64,000 nt of DNA from CAVTUU01 sp045804965 (lineage in GTDB: Bacteria; Chloroflexota; Chloroflexia; Thermomicrobiales; UBA6265), in assembly GCA_045804965.1 (NCBI GenBank), contig JBJMMD010000025.1, positions 62,001 to 126,000 of the forward strand. The letters are read 5' to 3'. Under the pieces are notes generated by a model that saw only the letters and a program-made list of their open reading frames with translations, searched no databases and was not told the DNA's origin. Below, piece by piece: positions 42,771 to 51,795 of the stretch (its first letter is position 1; each line of letters opens with the position of its first letter). A program made the position numbers and the translations under genes.

Positions 42771-43937
42771 TTACGAGCCCGTCCCAATTTGCGGGCACGT
42801 TCCAGTGTCAAGACAGGCCAATTGTGCCTTGGCATATTTGATGGCGAGTCCTTTGGCGATCGCTTCGTTTTCGGCGCTTTGGACTTCGATCGTGATCAAG
42901 TCGTCGCCGTCGGTTGCGAGAATGCGATAGCTATCGATCGCTTTACGGTTGCCCAGCGGGCTAACAAAGTGGAATGCCGCGACAGCCGTCGCGCCGGCGA
43001 TCGGGTCGATGTCGACGCTTTCGGTTTCAGGATACGCTGGTTGATACTGGTCTCCTCCGCTGATCAGAGCAAGCACCCCATCCTCTGCTGCCCAGGTAGA
43101 AACCGTGTCGGTCAGGAGTGGAAGCGCACTGGCACCTTGACCAAGCAGGCCCGCCCGCGTGTAGCCGCTTTGATAGGCCTTGAAAAGTTCCGCGGTGGCG
43201 GCTGGGCCGTAGGTGTCCGCGTCACTGACGTATCCCTCATTGACCGGTGCGAATTCCAGGAGTTTGAGTGGCAGCGAGCGATCGATGCCCTGAATCTCGT
43301 CGCCATTCAAGACTGCCTGCACTCTGGTTTGGAGTGCGCGGGCCCTGGTAATCGCGTCCGCCTGGGCGGGAGGCGCGCCGTTCGTGCTCTCGATTGTGAC
43401 GCCCACAATGTAGGTGTCGACCCGAAAAGTGACGTCGACGCCGTCCGTCGCCGGATTGTCGTTTTGCGCTTTCAGGCGGTAAGTCGTGATCTCGCCTGGG
43501 TTATCACCAACGCCTTCCAACGGCTGATCAGAATAAGTGGAGGAAGTCGATTGGAGGCTCGATTCATCTTCGAGGATGCGGAAACCCGATGTTGCGCCGT
43601 TCACGGAATCGTACTGCTCGATGTATGACCTGATCGCTTCGTCTCCCGTCTCATTAGTATATTGACTGTCATAAATGACACTGAGTCCAGTGTTGAGCAG
43701 CCGGGTCACGTCCCGCTGATCCGAAAAGATGTTCTCGGCGTAAGCTTGCCCGCTTTGGTAGTTCTCGATGGACAGGGCGAAACCGTCGGGTAGGTCCTTG
43801 GTGGGGAGCGCCATCGCCGCGAGATTGATGTGGCCGTCCGACGATTGGGGCGTTGCGTTCTGAGCTGCCACGGGCTGCATCCAGACTACGGACAACAGCG
43901 ATACCATGAAAAGGGTAGAAACTCCTCGGCGTTTCAT
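42771..43937 (-). CDS. Hypothetical secreted protein
   Basis: This 388-residue protein begins with a clear Sec signal (MKRRGVSTLFMVSLLSVV, cut after about residue 26 at VAAQN). ATG 43937 is preceded by GGAGG at nine bases. The mature part is acidic, alpha/beta and repeats a pattern LPTKDLPDGFAL early and LPLKLLEFAPVNEGYV later. Two cysteines occur close to the C-terminus (CLDTGTC). I do not recognise a domain. Similar proteins exist in Thermomicrobia-type genomes according to general pattern, but I cannot confirm this here. It is divergent from the acetamidase operon. Confidence 0.7.
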   Translation of the reverse strand: MKRRGVSTLFMVSLLSVVWMQPVAAQNATPQSSDGHINLAAMALPTKDLPDGFALSIENYQSGQAYAENIFSDQRDVTRLLNTGLSVIYDSQYTNETGDEAIRSYIEQYDSVNGATSGFRILEDESSLQSTSSTYSDQPLEGVGDNPGEITTYRLKAQNDNPATDGVDVTFRVDTYIVGVTIESTNGAPPAQADAITRARALQTRVQAVLNGDEIQGIDRSLPLKLLEFAPVNEGYVSDADTYGPAATAELFKAYQSGYTRAGLLGQGASALPLLTDTVSTWAAEDGVLALISGGDQYQPAYPETESVDIDPIAGATAVAAFHFVSPLGNRKAIDSYRILATDGDDLITIEVQSAENEAIAKGLAIKYAKAQLACLDTGTCPQIGTGS

Positions 43938-44155
43938 TGAGTGCATCCTCCGAAAAGTTCGCACAATTGGGTGGCAGTGAGCCGTGCTGCGTGATGCTAC
44001 ACGATCGACCGTGACAAGGTTAGTGAAGACCTTGACTTCGGACCGTGATCGCTCGTTGGTATCATGCTCCACGCGGCGCGGGCGCCCAGCGATACTCGCC
44101 GGCTTCCGTGATTGACTGCGTAGCCGCTATTGTCTTCATCACAAGGGACGCAAGT

Positions 44156-45148
44156 GTGATAGGGACAACGCACTATCTCTCCCGCAAGGAATACCACGGC
44201 GATTGGCTCGGGACTCGACCTCCGCGACTGACGATCGCCTCAGGCGACACCGTCGTGATTGAGACCAGGGATGCGTCCAACGGCAAGGTCCGCGATCGCA
44301 TCTCCGACGCTGCGTTTGCTGCCTTGCCCGAGGAGATGCGAACCATGGTCGCCGCAGGCGCGGAACGGTACAAGCACGAAGTACGGACGGAGGGCCATGC
44401 CCTCACGGGGCCGATCGCGATCGAGGGGGCAAAAGACGGCGATGTGCTGCAAATCGATGTCCTCGAGGTCAAACCCGCCGATTGGGGTTGGTCGGCGATC
44501 TCACCCGGATTTGGTCTGCTCGCGGACGAATTTCCTCAGCCTTACGTCCAGTTTTGGGATTTGCGCTCCGGAACCCACGCGCCGCTCGGTGATACGATTC
44601 GCGTGCCGTTAGAGCCACACCTTGGTGTGATGGGTGTATCGCCGCGCACGCGGGAGCCGATGAGCACGATCCCGCCACGCTGCGTCGGCGGCAACGTCGA
44701 TATCAAACAACTGACAGCCGGATCGTCGCTGTTCCTGCCAATTCATGTTGATGGCGCGCTCTTCTCCACCGGCGACGCGCATGCCGCAATGGGCGACGGC
44801 GAAGTTTGCGGCTGCGGGATTGAGATGGAAAGCGTCAGCACGCTCAGGTTCACGCTACGCAACGATTTGCGCCTGTCGGGGCCACGTTTTGACCTGAACG
44901 AGACACTGCCGGGAAGTTGGAACACGAGCGGTTACATCGGCACGACTGGGATCGGACCGGACCTTTATCACGCGTCGCAAGACGCAATTCGCGCAATGAT
45001 CGGCGTCTTGACTGAGAATTATGGTCTCTCTCGTGAGGAGGCCTATTGCCTCTGTTCGGTCGCGGTTGATCTCAAGATTAGTGAGATCGTCGATGAACCA
45101 AATTGGCTGGTGAGCGCCTTCCTGCCGAAAGGCATCTTTGTTGGCTAG
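44156..45148 (+). CDS. Acetamidase/formamidase family protein
   Basis: This 330-residue enzyme belongs to the acetamidase/formamidase (FmdA/AmdA) family, which hydrolyses short amides to ammonia and the acid. Conserved parts include HALTGPIAIEGAKDGDVLQI, GVMGVSPRT, CVGGNVDIKQLTAGSSLFLP and GDAHAAMGDGEVCGCGIE, with the metal-site His and Asp residues. GTG 44156 is chosen as start because AAGGGA lies about seven bases upstream; upstream sequence does not resemble the family. It is the first gene of a tightly packed five-gene operon, overlapping the nitrilase-fold gene by 11 bases. It should supply ammonia from formamide, acetamide or similar. Confidence 0.92.
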   Translation: MIGTTHYLSRKEYHGDWLGTRPPRLTIASGDTVVIETRDASNGKVRDRISDAAFAALPEEMRTMVAAGAERYKHEVRTEGHALTGPIAIEGAKDGDVLQIDVLEVKPADWGWSAISPGFGLLADEFPQPYVQFWDLRSGTHAPLGDTIRVPLEPHLGVMGVSPRTREPMSTIPPRCVGGNVDIKQLTAGSSLFLPIHVDGALFSTGDAHAAMGDGEVCGCGIEMESVSTLRFTLRNDLRLSGPRFDLNETLPGSWNTSGYIGTTGIGPDLYHASQDAIRAMIGVLTENYGLSREEAYCLCSVAVDLKISEIVDEPNWLVSAFLPKGIFVG

Positions 45149-45968
45149 GCCCAACCAGGATGGCACGTTCTTCACGGTTGCGGTCGTTGCGCGGATCGGC
45201 CTCGAATCTGGGATCGAAGTAGGTATTGAAGCCGCGGTTCAATCGGTGCCGCCAGGTACTGATCTGGTCGTCTTGCCCTACCTCGGCACGTCGCCATGGT
45301 TCATGGATAAAGCCGACAGAAAGGGATATGCGCACGCCGAGCGCTCACCCTTTTCCACGCTGCAGGCAGCGATTGGAGCCGCGAAACATCGAAACATTCC
45401 GGTCGTCGTTTCGTACTATGAAGCCGCCGCAGAGGGCACATTCTACGCAACAGCCGCGGTGGTTGCGGGGGACGGCTCGGTGATCGGCACATACCGGCAG
45501 GCGCACGCGCTCAACCGCCCCGGCTGGCATGAACAGCTCTATGTGCAACCGGGCACTGCCGGCGGATTTCCAGTATTCCAAGCCGGCGCCGCGAGGATCG
45601 GACTCTTGCTCGGAAGCGATCTTTGGGTTCCGGAGGCGGCGCGGCTGCTCGCCGTGAATGGCGCCGAGATCATCATTGTTCAGTCCGGCATCTTCGGTTA
45701 TCACGAAGTTCAAGCAGATACCTTGGGCACCGCACGGGCCATCGAAAACGGTTGCTTCTGTCTGCTCGCCAAGCGCGGCAAGGAGACGCTGGTATTCGAT
45801 CCGCTCGGTCGCCCAGTGACTATGCACGCGGAGGGGGACGATCAGCGGTCCTTTAGGATCGATCTCGCCGAGCAACGGGAACTCCGACGCCGGGGAGATC
45901 CAGTGAACATGCGTCGACCGGCGATCTACGGCGGCTTGGTCCGGGGCAGGGAGGAAACGCACCTGTGA
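45138..45968 (+). CDS. Nitrilase-fold protein lacking the catalytic triad
   Basis: This 276-residue protein has the carbon-nitrogen hydrolase (nitrilase) fold, but all three catalytic positions are changed by my alignment. The Glu expected in VVLPE is Tyr48 (VVLPYLG), the Lys expected in YRKXHL is Gln121 (YRQAHALNR) and the Cys expected in the ICYD block is Gly159 (IGLLLGSDLWVPE). Neighbouring fold residues are kept, including Asp161, Pro165 and Glu166. It is therefore probably a non-catalytic partner or a binding protein. Start is TTG 45138, inside the end of the acetamidase gene, with an AAAGG site. It overlaps the next gene by four bases. Confidence 0.82.
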   Translation: MLARPNQDGTFFTVAVVARIGLESGIEVGIEAAVQSVPPGTDLVVLPYLGTSPWFMDKADRKGYAHAERSPFSTLQAAIGAAKHRNIPVVVSYYEAAAEGTFYATAAVVAGDGSVIGTYRQAHALNRPGWHEQLYVQPGTAGGFPVFQAGAARIGLLLGSDLWVPEAARLLAVNGAEIIIVQSGIFGYHEVQADTLGTARAIENGCFCLLAKRGKETLVFDPLGRPVTMHAEGDDQRSFRIDLAEQRELRRRGDPVNMRRPAIYGGLVRGREETHL

Positions 45969-47095
45969 CGGTTCCTCAGCAATTGCCCGCTCCCGCGCCC
46001 GGCAGCGTGCCGATGAACTACTACAACCGCTCGACGCCGTTGGTCGGCGTGTTGAACCATCCCGACTATCGTCTCCACGATACTGGCGATCATCCCGAAA
46101 ATCGCTACAAGATCGATCGCATCTCAGACGTGCTTTTCAATTCGTCGATCGCCGAGCGCGTCATGCGCTTCTTTCCACGCTACGCGACTGCCGAACAGAT
46201 CGCGCTCGTGCACGAACCGAAGTTCATCGCTATGGTCGAACGAGCGGCGGGATCTGGACCGGGTTGGCTCGATACCGACACACGAATTGGACCCGGCTCG
46301 TATGAGACCGCGCTGCTTGCGGCCGGTGGTGTCATCGCGGCTGTCGACGATGTGATGATGCCCGCGTTTTTCCGGCCGGATTCTGTTTTCGCCGTCGTCC
46401 GGCCTCCCGGACACCACTCGAGTGCCGATCGGGCGATGGGTTTTTGCATCTTCAACAATGTCGCGATCGCCGCGCGCTATGCCCAACAAACGTATGGCAT
46501 CGAGCGAGTGATGATCGTCGATTGGGATGTCCATCATGGCAACGGCACAAACGACATCTTTGCTGCCGATCCGTCGGTGCTGTTTACCTCGCTGCACCAA
46601 TGGCCGCTTTATCCCGGCACCGGATGGTTCACGGACGTTGGATTCGAAGAGGCGGCAGGAACGAACGTCAATATCCCGGTCCCGCCCGGTGCTGGCGACG
46701 CCCTCTACCAGGCCGCATTCGAGCGCATCATCGAACCAATTGCCGACCAATTTCGTCCGGATCTGATCCTAGTTTCCGCTGGCCAGGACTGCCACGCCTC
46801 TGATCCGCTTTCCGATGCGCTCGTCACGCTCGATGGATTTCAGTGGATGACCGGCGCCGTGCGCCGCATCGCGGATAAACATGCGCAGGGGCGCTATGTG
46901 CTCGCCCTCGAAGGTGGTTATAACCAGCACGCGCTCCCCTGGCTTGTCACCGGCATCGCCGCGGCGATGGGCGATCTTCCCTTCGATCATGTTGACTCAT
47001 TTGCGCCAAAGTCGGCCCGGCCGATGCGAAAAAGCCATGAGCAACGAATCCAGGACGTGATCGACACGTTGAAGCCGTATTGGAAGTTGGATTGA
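45965..47095 (+). CDS. Histone deacetylase/acetylpolyamine amidohydrolase family protein
   Basis: This 376-residue zinc hydrolase belongs to the arginase/deacetylase superfamily. Bacterial members remove acetyl groups from acetylpolyamines or similar amides. The catalytic histidine pair is in RPPGHHSS, the zinc ligands in DWDVHHGNGT and SAGQDCHASDP, and the substrate-loop region in ALEGGYN. All key residues are present, so it should be active. The GTG start overlaps the stop of the nitrilase-fold gene by four bases. In this operon, with an acetamidase and an amine oxidase, deacetylation of an acetylated amine before oxidation is a reasonable role, but it is inference. Confidence 0.92.
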   Translation: MTVPQQLPAPAPGSVPMNYYNRSTPLVGVLNHPDYRLHDTGDHPENRYKIDRISDVLFNSSIAERVMRFFPRYATAEQIALVHEPKFIAMVERAAGSGPGWLDTDTRIGPGSYETALLAAGGVIAAVDDVMMPAFFRPDSVFAVVRPPGHHSSADRAMGFCIFNNVAIAARYAQQTYGIERVMIVDWDVHHGNGTNDIFAADPSVLFTSLHQWPLYPGTGWFTDVGFEEAAGTNVNIPVPPGAGDALYQAAFERIIEPIADQFRPDLILVSAGQDCHASDPLSDALVTLDGFQWMTGAVRRIADKHAQGRYVLALEGGYNQHALPWLVTGIAAAMGDLPFDHVDSFAPKSARPMRKSHEQRIQDVIDTLKPYWKLD

Positions 47096-47667
47096 ACGGA
47101 TCGCGAGAAGAATCCGCGACAGAACGCACGCGGCCGCTGCGGTTTGTCTTCTTCGGGCGGTCGATCGTGTCCGATTGGCAAAATCCGGAAGCTCTCACCA
47201 GCCGCGCGGTTCTCCGCGCCTTGAATCACCTCGGTCACGAAACTCGCTTTCTCGAGGAACGGCGGAATCAACCCACTGTCGAGCTCCTGCGCGCTCGCGG
47301 CGCGGGTCCATTGCGGGAGTTCGCCGCAGAGTATCCCGATCTCGTTTACCGCACGTATGAATTGCCGAAGAGGCGTGAGCGCACGCTTTGGCTTGGCCGC
47401 GAGCTGGCCGACGCTGACGCTGTTGTCGTGTTCGACGACACGCCGTCTGACGTGTTGGCCGAACTAGCGCGCATTTCACGGCCACGATTAGTTCGTGTGA
47501 TCGCATTGACTGGCAACAATGAGCCGCCGTTCGCGCCTGACATTCTGCTCGACGCGACCGAGATGACCCTTCGTCACGCCTCGGAGGTCGCTGCCGATCT
47601 CGCCGCGGCGGTCAGCGAAGAACTGGCACGGCGGGGCCGACCTTCCGCAGGTCCCGCGCTCAGGTGA
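47092..47667 (+). CDS. CgeB-like N-terminal domain protein
   Basis: This protein of about 191 residues matches the N-terminal half of CgeB/DUF3880-type glycosyltransferases: LRFVFFGRSIVSDWQNPEAL, then the first Rossmann-like unit (RAVLRALNHLGHETRFLEER). The C-terminal, nucleotide-sugar-binding half is missing, so it is not a normal transferase. The start TTG 47092 overlaps the stop of the deacetylase gene by four bases; TTG 47080 is an alternative. The middle section ADADAVVVFDDTPSDVLAEL suggests a single Rossmann domain. A sensor or structural role is possible. The family link is by eye. Confidence 0.6.
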   Translation: MNGSREESATERTRPLRFVFFGRSIVSDWQNPEALTSRAVLRALNHLGHETRFLEERRNQPTVELLRARGAGPLREFAAEYPDLVYRTYELPKRRERTLWLGRELADADAVVVFDDTPSDVLAELARISRPRLVRVIALTGNNEPPFAPDILLDATEMTLRHASEVAADLAAAVSEELARRGRPSAGPALR

Positions 47668-47711
47668 TAATCCAGGATCATGCCCGAATGACAAGTGCGA
47701 CAGGGAGCATT

Positions 47712-49124
47712 ATGGTACGCCTGCAACCGGTGCACAAGGCAGAAACGCGATCGCTCTGGCTGCAAGAGGCGCTCGCGCTCGAACCGGACGCCGAGAAGAC
47801 CGTGCCGTTAACTGGATCGCACAAGACTGATATCTGCATCATCGGCGGTGGCTACACAGGTTTATGGGCCGCATTGAGGATCAAGGAACTCGATCCTTCG
47901 GTCGATGTGATGATCTTAGAGGCCGATATCTGTGGGGGCGGCGCCAGTGGCCGCAATGGCGGGCTCGTTCTCGGATGGTGGTACAAGCTCAAGAATCTGA
48001 TCGCGATCTGCGGGGAGGAAGAGGGCGTCAGGCTGGCTCGATCCGCCGCGGCCGCGGTCGACCACATCGGCGCGTTCTGTCAGGCCAACAAGATCAATGC
48101 CTATTATCGCAAGGCCGGTTGGTTGCACACGGCCACCACGCCGCTGCACGACGGTTCCTGGGAAGCAACGGTCAGCTCCTGCGAGGTTCGAGGCATCGAT
48201 GCTTATCAGCGCCTGAAGCCAGAAGAGGTTGCGGCGCGGACTGGGTCGCCGGTCCACCTCGCCGGAGTGCTGGAAAAGGACGCCGCGACCGTTCAGCCCG
48301 CGCTCTTGGCTCGTGGTCTGCGCCGCGTCGCGGTTGAGCGAGGGATCAGAATCTTCGAAGGCACACCGGTAACGGACCTCGACCCTTGCAGACCACCGGT
48401 TGTGCGAACACCACAGGCGGCCGTCGTCGCCAACAAGGTGGTATTGGCAACCAACGCTTGGACGGCGAGTCTGCTGGAGTTGCGGCGGGCGATCGTCGTG
48501 CTGTCGAGCGATATGGTCGCTACTGCCCCGATTGCAAATCGCCTGCAGGCAATTGGTTGGACCGGTGGCGAATGCATCACCGATTCGCGGTTGATGGTCC
48601 ATTACTATCAAACTACCCACGACGGCCGAATCGCCATCGGCCGTGGGAGCGGCGCGCTCGCCTACCTGGGACGGGTGACGCCAGCCTTCAATGACAGCGC
48701 GGCGCGGGCCGCGGTCGTCGCCCGCGGCTTTCGCCGTCTCTATCCCGCGCTCGCCGATGCCGAAATCACGCATCGCTGGGCTGGCGCGGTCGATCGCAGC
48801 CGCACCAACACCCTTGTCTTTGGTCACCTTGCCGACAGCCCAAGCGTGCTCTACGGCGTCGGTTACTCCGGCACCGGCGTTGCTCCATCGGTGATCGGTG
48901 GACGAATTCTCGCGTCGTCCGCTCTCGAACGCGTCGACGAGTGGTCCTCCTGCCGGCTCAACACCGGCCCCAAGATCCTCTACCCGCCCGAGCCTGCCCG
49001 TTTCTTCGGCGGTCTCGTCGTGCGCGCGGCCGTGCGCTGCAAAGAAGAAGGGGAAGAGGAAGCGCGCGCTCCGAACATATTACTCAGCGCGGTCGCATCA
49101 CTGGCGGGGGCACGAGTGCCTTGA
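47712..49124 (+). CDS. FAD-dependent amine oxidase, PuuB-like
   Basis: This 470-residue flavoenzyme of the DAO family resembles gamma-glutamylputrescine or N-methyl amino acid oxidases. FAD binding is shown by DICIIGGGYTGLWAALRIKE near residue 42 and GGGASGRNGG near residue 75. The C-terminal block GVGYSGTGVAPSVIGGRILAS contacts the flavin. ATG 47712 is preferred over GTG 47664 because AGGGAG lies five bases upstream. It is the last gene of the operon that starts at 44156 and is 44 bases behind the CgeB-like gene. It should oxidise an amine or imino acid, giving an aldehyde or keto acid, ammonia or amine, and H2O2. Confidence 0.88.
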   Translation: MVRLQPVHKAETRSLWLQEALALEPDAEKTVPLTGSHKTDICIIGGGYTGLWAALRIKELDPSVDVMILEADICGGGASGRNGGLVLGWWYKLKNLIAICGEEEGVRLARSAAAAVDHIGAFCQANKINAYYRKAGWLHTATTPLHDGSWEATVSSCEVRGIDAYQRLKPEEVAARTGSPVHLAGVLEKDAATVQPALLARGLRRVAVERGIRIFEGTPVTDLDPCRPPVVRTPQAAVVANKVVLATNAWTASLLELRRAIVVLSSDMVATAPIANRLQAIGWTGGECITDSRLMVHYYQTTHDGRIAIGRGSGALAYLGRVTPAFNDSAARAAVVARGFRRLYPALADAEITHRWAGAVDRSRTNTLVFGHLADSPSVLYGVGYSGTGVAPSVIGGRILASSALERVDEWSSCRLNTGPKILYPPEPARFFGGLVVRAAVRCKEEGEEEARAPNILLSAVASLAGARVP

Positions 49125-49342
49125 CCTAGTTCGGCAGAGCATTAGACGACTGCCACCCGCGCGGACGATCGGGCGAATTACTTTCAACCCCGACCACGGA
49201 GCAACCTTCACCCTTAGCCTTATTCGCTCGTCAAAAGGAAGTAGGGGCGGACTCTTTGAGATCCTCGCCCTGCGCGCCAGGAGGAGGCTGGCCCGCCAGG
49301 GCCGGGTGGTGGTTGCTCGGGGTTTGCCGAAAAGTCTCGAAC

Positions 49343-50554
49343 TTAAAACGGTCCAGCCAGCTCAGTAAACGTGCGATCTGGCCGTATCGTGTCGAGCATC
49401 GGATTCGAGGTACCTGTCACCGCGTCGGCCGCGAGGACGCCGCTCACCGGCGTTAGCATGATGCCGTAACCATTGTGGCCGGTGGCAAGTACGAGCCCAT
49501 CGATGCCGGGAACGCGGCCGATGAGCGGCAAGTCGTCGGGCGTCGTCGGTAACCAACCGGCCCACGTCCGCACCACGGGCACCTTTGAAAGAAACGGAAA
49601 GAGCAGCTGACCGCGTTGAGCGACGGCGCGAATTGATGTCGGCGTGACATCGGCGCGATAGCCGACACGGTCCGAAGTTTCGCCAATGATGACCGGACCA
49701 GAGTTCGCTTGCGCAACAAGCAACGTAAATCGCTTTCCACGGTCTTCCACAGGATTGGCGACGATCTTGTCGCGCCGCCAGCTTTGGCAGCGTCGAAAGA
49801 CCGGGTAGTTGGCAATGGCAAGCGGATCTTCGACCACTGCGTTGACCCGGCGCGACATGGGAACCGTCACCATCATTTCCAGCCGCGTGGGAACGATTGG
49901 CAACTCGACATCGGCGGTTTTGGCGACGAGCGGCGACCATGCGCCGGCCGCGAGCACGACACAGTCGGCGCGGATCGTTCCAGTGCTGTGGCGAACGCCC
50001 TTCACCCGGCCGCTTCTCGCCACAATCTGCTCCACTCGACAACCCGTGAGTATCTTCGCGCCATGACTACGAGCGGCCTTTGCCAGGCCAGCCACCAACA
50101 GGAACGGATAGACATGGCAATCGTCCGCAAAGTAGGACGCGGCAAGGATGTCAGGGGAGAGTTCTGGTTCGAGTCGGCGTGCTTCGTCACCGGTGAGCAA
50201 CTGGAAATCGAGACTGAGCGCCCGGCGCTGTTCGACGAACTCACGCAGAATCTCGACTTCGCTTTCGCTCGTCGCAGTCACAAGCCCGCCACATCGCCTC
50301 ATTTCGAAATCAAAGGCGATCTCGTCCTGAAGCGTGAGATAACGCTGGGCAGACGCCAAACACAAATTGAGACTTGTTCCCGGATAGCGCGTGTGCAGCC
50401 AAAGGAAACCGTGGTTGCGGCCGGATGCTCCCCGGGCGAGTCCGTCCTGCTCGAGGAGGACAACGTTCACGCCGCGCAGCGAGAGCTCATAGGCCGTCGC
50501 TACGCCAATCGCGCCGCCGCCGATGACGACCACATCAGCCGACGACGCGATCAT
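49343..50554 (-). CDS. FAD-dependent amino acid or amine oxidase
   Basis: This 403-residue DAO-family flavoprotein is intact. It has VVVIGGGAIGVATAYELSLRG near residue 9, LARGASGRNHGF near residue 40 and the C-terminal flavin block LVLATGHNGYGIMLTPVSG. It resembles glycine/sarcosine oxidase-like and D-amino acid dehydrogenase-like proteins. Its ATG overlaps the stop of the substrate-binding protein gene by four bases, so it is the last gene of a three-gene operon on the minus strand. It converges with the amine oxidase at 47712. A link to the imported ligand of the two binding proteins is likely. Confidence 0.88.
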   Translation of the reverse strand: MIASSADVVVIGGGAIGVATAYELSLRGVNVVLLEQDGLARGASGRNHGFLWLHTRYPGTSLNLCLASAQRYLTLQDEIAFDFEMRRCGGLVTATSESEVEILREFVEQRRALSLDFQLLTGDEARRLEPELSPDILAASYFADDCHVYPFLLVAGLAKAARSHGAKILTGCRVEQIVARSGRVKGVRHSTGTIRADCVVLAAGAWSPLVAKTADVELPIVPTRLEMMVTVPMSRRVNAVVEDPLAIANYPVFRRCQSWRRDKIVANPVEDRGKRFTLLVAQANSGPVIIGETSDRVGYRADVTPTSIRAVAQRGQLLFPFLSKVPVVRTWAGWLPTTPDDLPLIGRVPGIDGLVLATGHNGYGIMLTPVSGVLAADAVTGTSNPMLDTIRPDRTFTELAGPF

Positions 50555-51795
50555 CCGGCGGTGCCTGTGGTCGGCGAACCTGCCGGTGTAACTGGCTCAT
50601 TGAGCAGCCAGTCGTCGAAGTGCTCAGTGAGTTGGTCCTTGTTGTCTGACCAAAAATTGAAGTTTTGGACGAACTGTACGCTCCGGTTCGGAGCCGAGCT
50701 TGGCAAGATCGCCAAGCGATCAGGCCGTAAGAGTTTCAGCGATTCGGGATTGACCGGCCCGTACGGCACGAGGCGAGAAAAATTCGCATTGGGCGTGGCT
50801 CGGGTAGAGTAGTTAATCAGGTCCATCGCCACCTCGGCGTTTTCCGCACCCCGCGGCACCACCCAAGAGTCCGCCGAAAGCATGCCGTCATACCACTGAA
50901 CGCGAATTTCGTCCTCCACTTGAAGCTGGGCCGCGCGCACATTCCAAGCGCTCGCCATGCCGGCTTGTCCAGCAACTACGAGCTCCACGGGCTGTTTTCC
51001 GTCCTCGTACCAGTCGACCACGCTAGCTCGGATGCGATCGAGGCTTGCGAACGCCCGGTCGACATCAAGCGGATAGAGTTCGTCGCGCGCAACCCCGTCG
51101 GCCAACAGCGCAAATTCAAGTGTCCCAACCGGACTCTTATGCAGGGCGCGCGCGTTGTCCGGTTGCGGTTTCTCCCCGCTCGTCACGGGCGGCACATCCC
51201 AGAAGCTCTCCCAGTTTTGTGGCGCCGAGCTTGACCCTGTAGGGAAGACAATGATTGTCGAAAAGTAGGCGAGCCCAACCCCATATTGCTGGACGATGTC
51301 GTCAGACAGAGCCGTCGCGTCGACCACCTTGTAGTCGATCGCGGTCAGATAGTCACCGCGCGCAAGCGACAGCACATCTTCGGTCGGCACGGTAAGGAGA
51401 TCGGTCGAAACTTCCTCATTCTCGATCTGATTCTTGATCCGGCCGAGGTCGGCTTGCTTAACCTGAATCGAAACTCCGGTCGCTCCTTCAAACGGGGTAA
51501 AGATCGCTTGCTTCTGCGCGTCTTGATAATCGCCTCCCCAACACGCGACCGATAGCGTGCGACCCGCCCACTTTGTGGGATCGCTATAGCCAGCGACTGG
51601 GGAGGAAATGAAGGCTTGGGTTGCGGTCGGTTGGGGTTCGAGCGTCGCGGTCGGATCTTTGCTACCGCCACCACCATTGCCACCGCAGGCGGTGAAGCCG
51701 AACGTCACGCCTAGACCTGTCGCCGCTTTCAGCAAGCCTCGACGTCCCACTTGCAAGCTCTGCCAGCCGTTCCGATTCTTCACCCTAGCCTTCAA
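50551..51795 (-). CDS. Polyamine-type ABC substrate-binding lipoprotein, second of a pair
   Basis: This 414-residue protein is a PotD-type binding protein. The N-terminus has twin arginines (VGRRGLLKA) and a lipobox-like TACGG near residue 38, then a Gly- and Thr-rich linker. Internal segments (RTLSVACWGGDYQDAQ, NWESFWDVPP, DSWVVPRGAENAEVA) fit the family. It starts at TTG 51795, or possibly GTG 51783, 11 bases inside the end of its paralogue. No permease or ATPase gene is near it, so it must share a transporter, perhaps the importer at 7.0-9.9 kb, or work as a sensor. Confidence 0.85.
   Translation of the reverse strand: MKARVKNRNGWQSLQVGRRGLLKAATGLGVTFGFTACGGNGGGGSKDPTATLEPQPTATQAFISSPVAGYSDPTKWAGRTLSVACWGGDYQDAQKQAIFTPFEGATGVSIQVKQADLGRIKNQIENEEVSTDLLTVPTEDVLSLARGDYLTAIDYKVVDATALSDDIVQQYGVGLAYFSTIIVFPTGSSSAPQNWESFWDVPPVTSGEKPQPDNARALHKSPVGTLEFALLADGVARDELYPLDVDRAFASLDRIRASVVDWYEDGKQPVELVVAGQAGMASAWNVRAAQLQVEDEIRVQWYDGMLSADSWVVPRGAENAEVAMDLINYSTRATPNANFSRLVPYGPVNPESLKLLRPDRLAILPSSAPNRSVQFVQNFNFWSDNKDQLTEHFDDWLLNEPVTPAGSPTTGTAG

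Noticed and set aside
42561..43628. 355-residue plus-strand frame opposite the secreted protein
   Set aside because: The minus strand has a signal peptide and a ribosome site; the plus-strand frame is a GC-driven shadow without family features.
47664..47711. GTG 47664 as start of the PuuB-like oxidase
   Set aside because: ATG 47712 has a better ribosome site, and the extra residues do not resemble the family.
49709..50812. 367-residue plus-strand frame opposite the FAD oxidase and binding-protein genes
   Set aside because: It crosses two real genes, and the opposite strand shows intact FAD-binding motifs.
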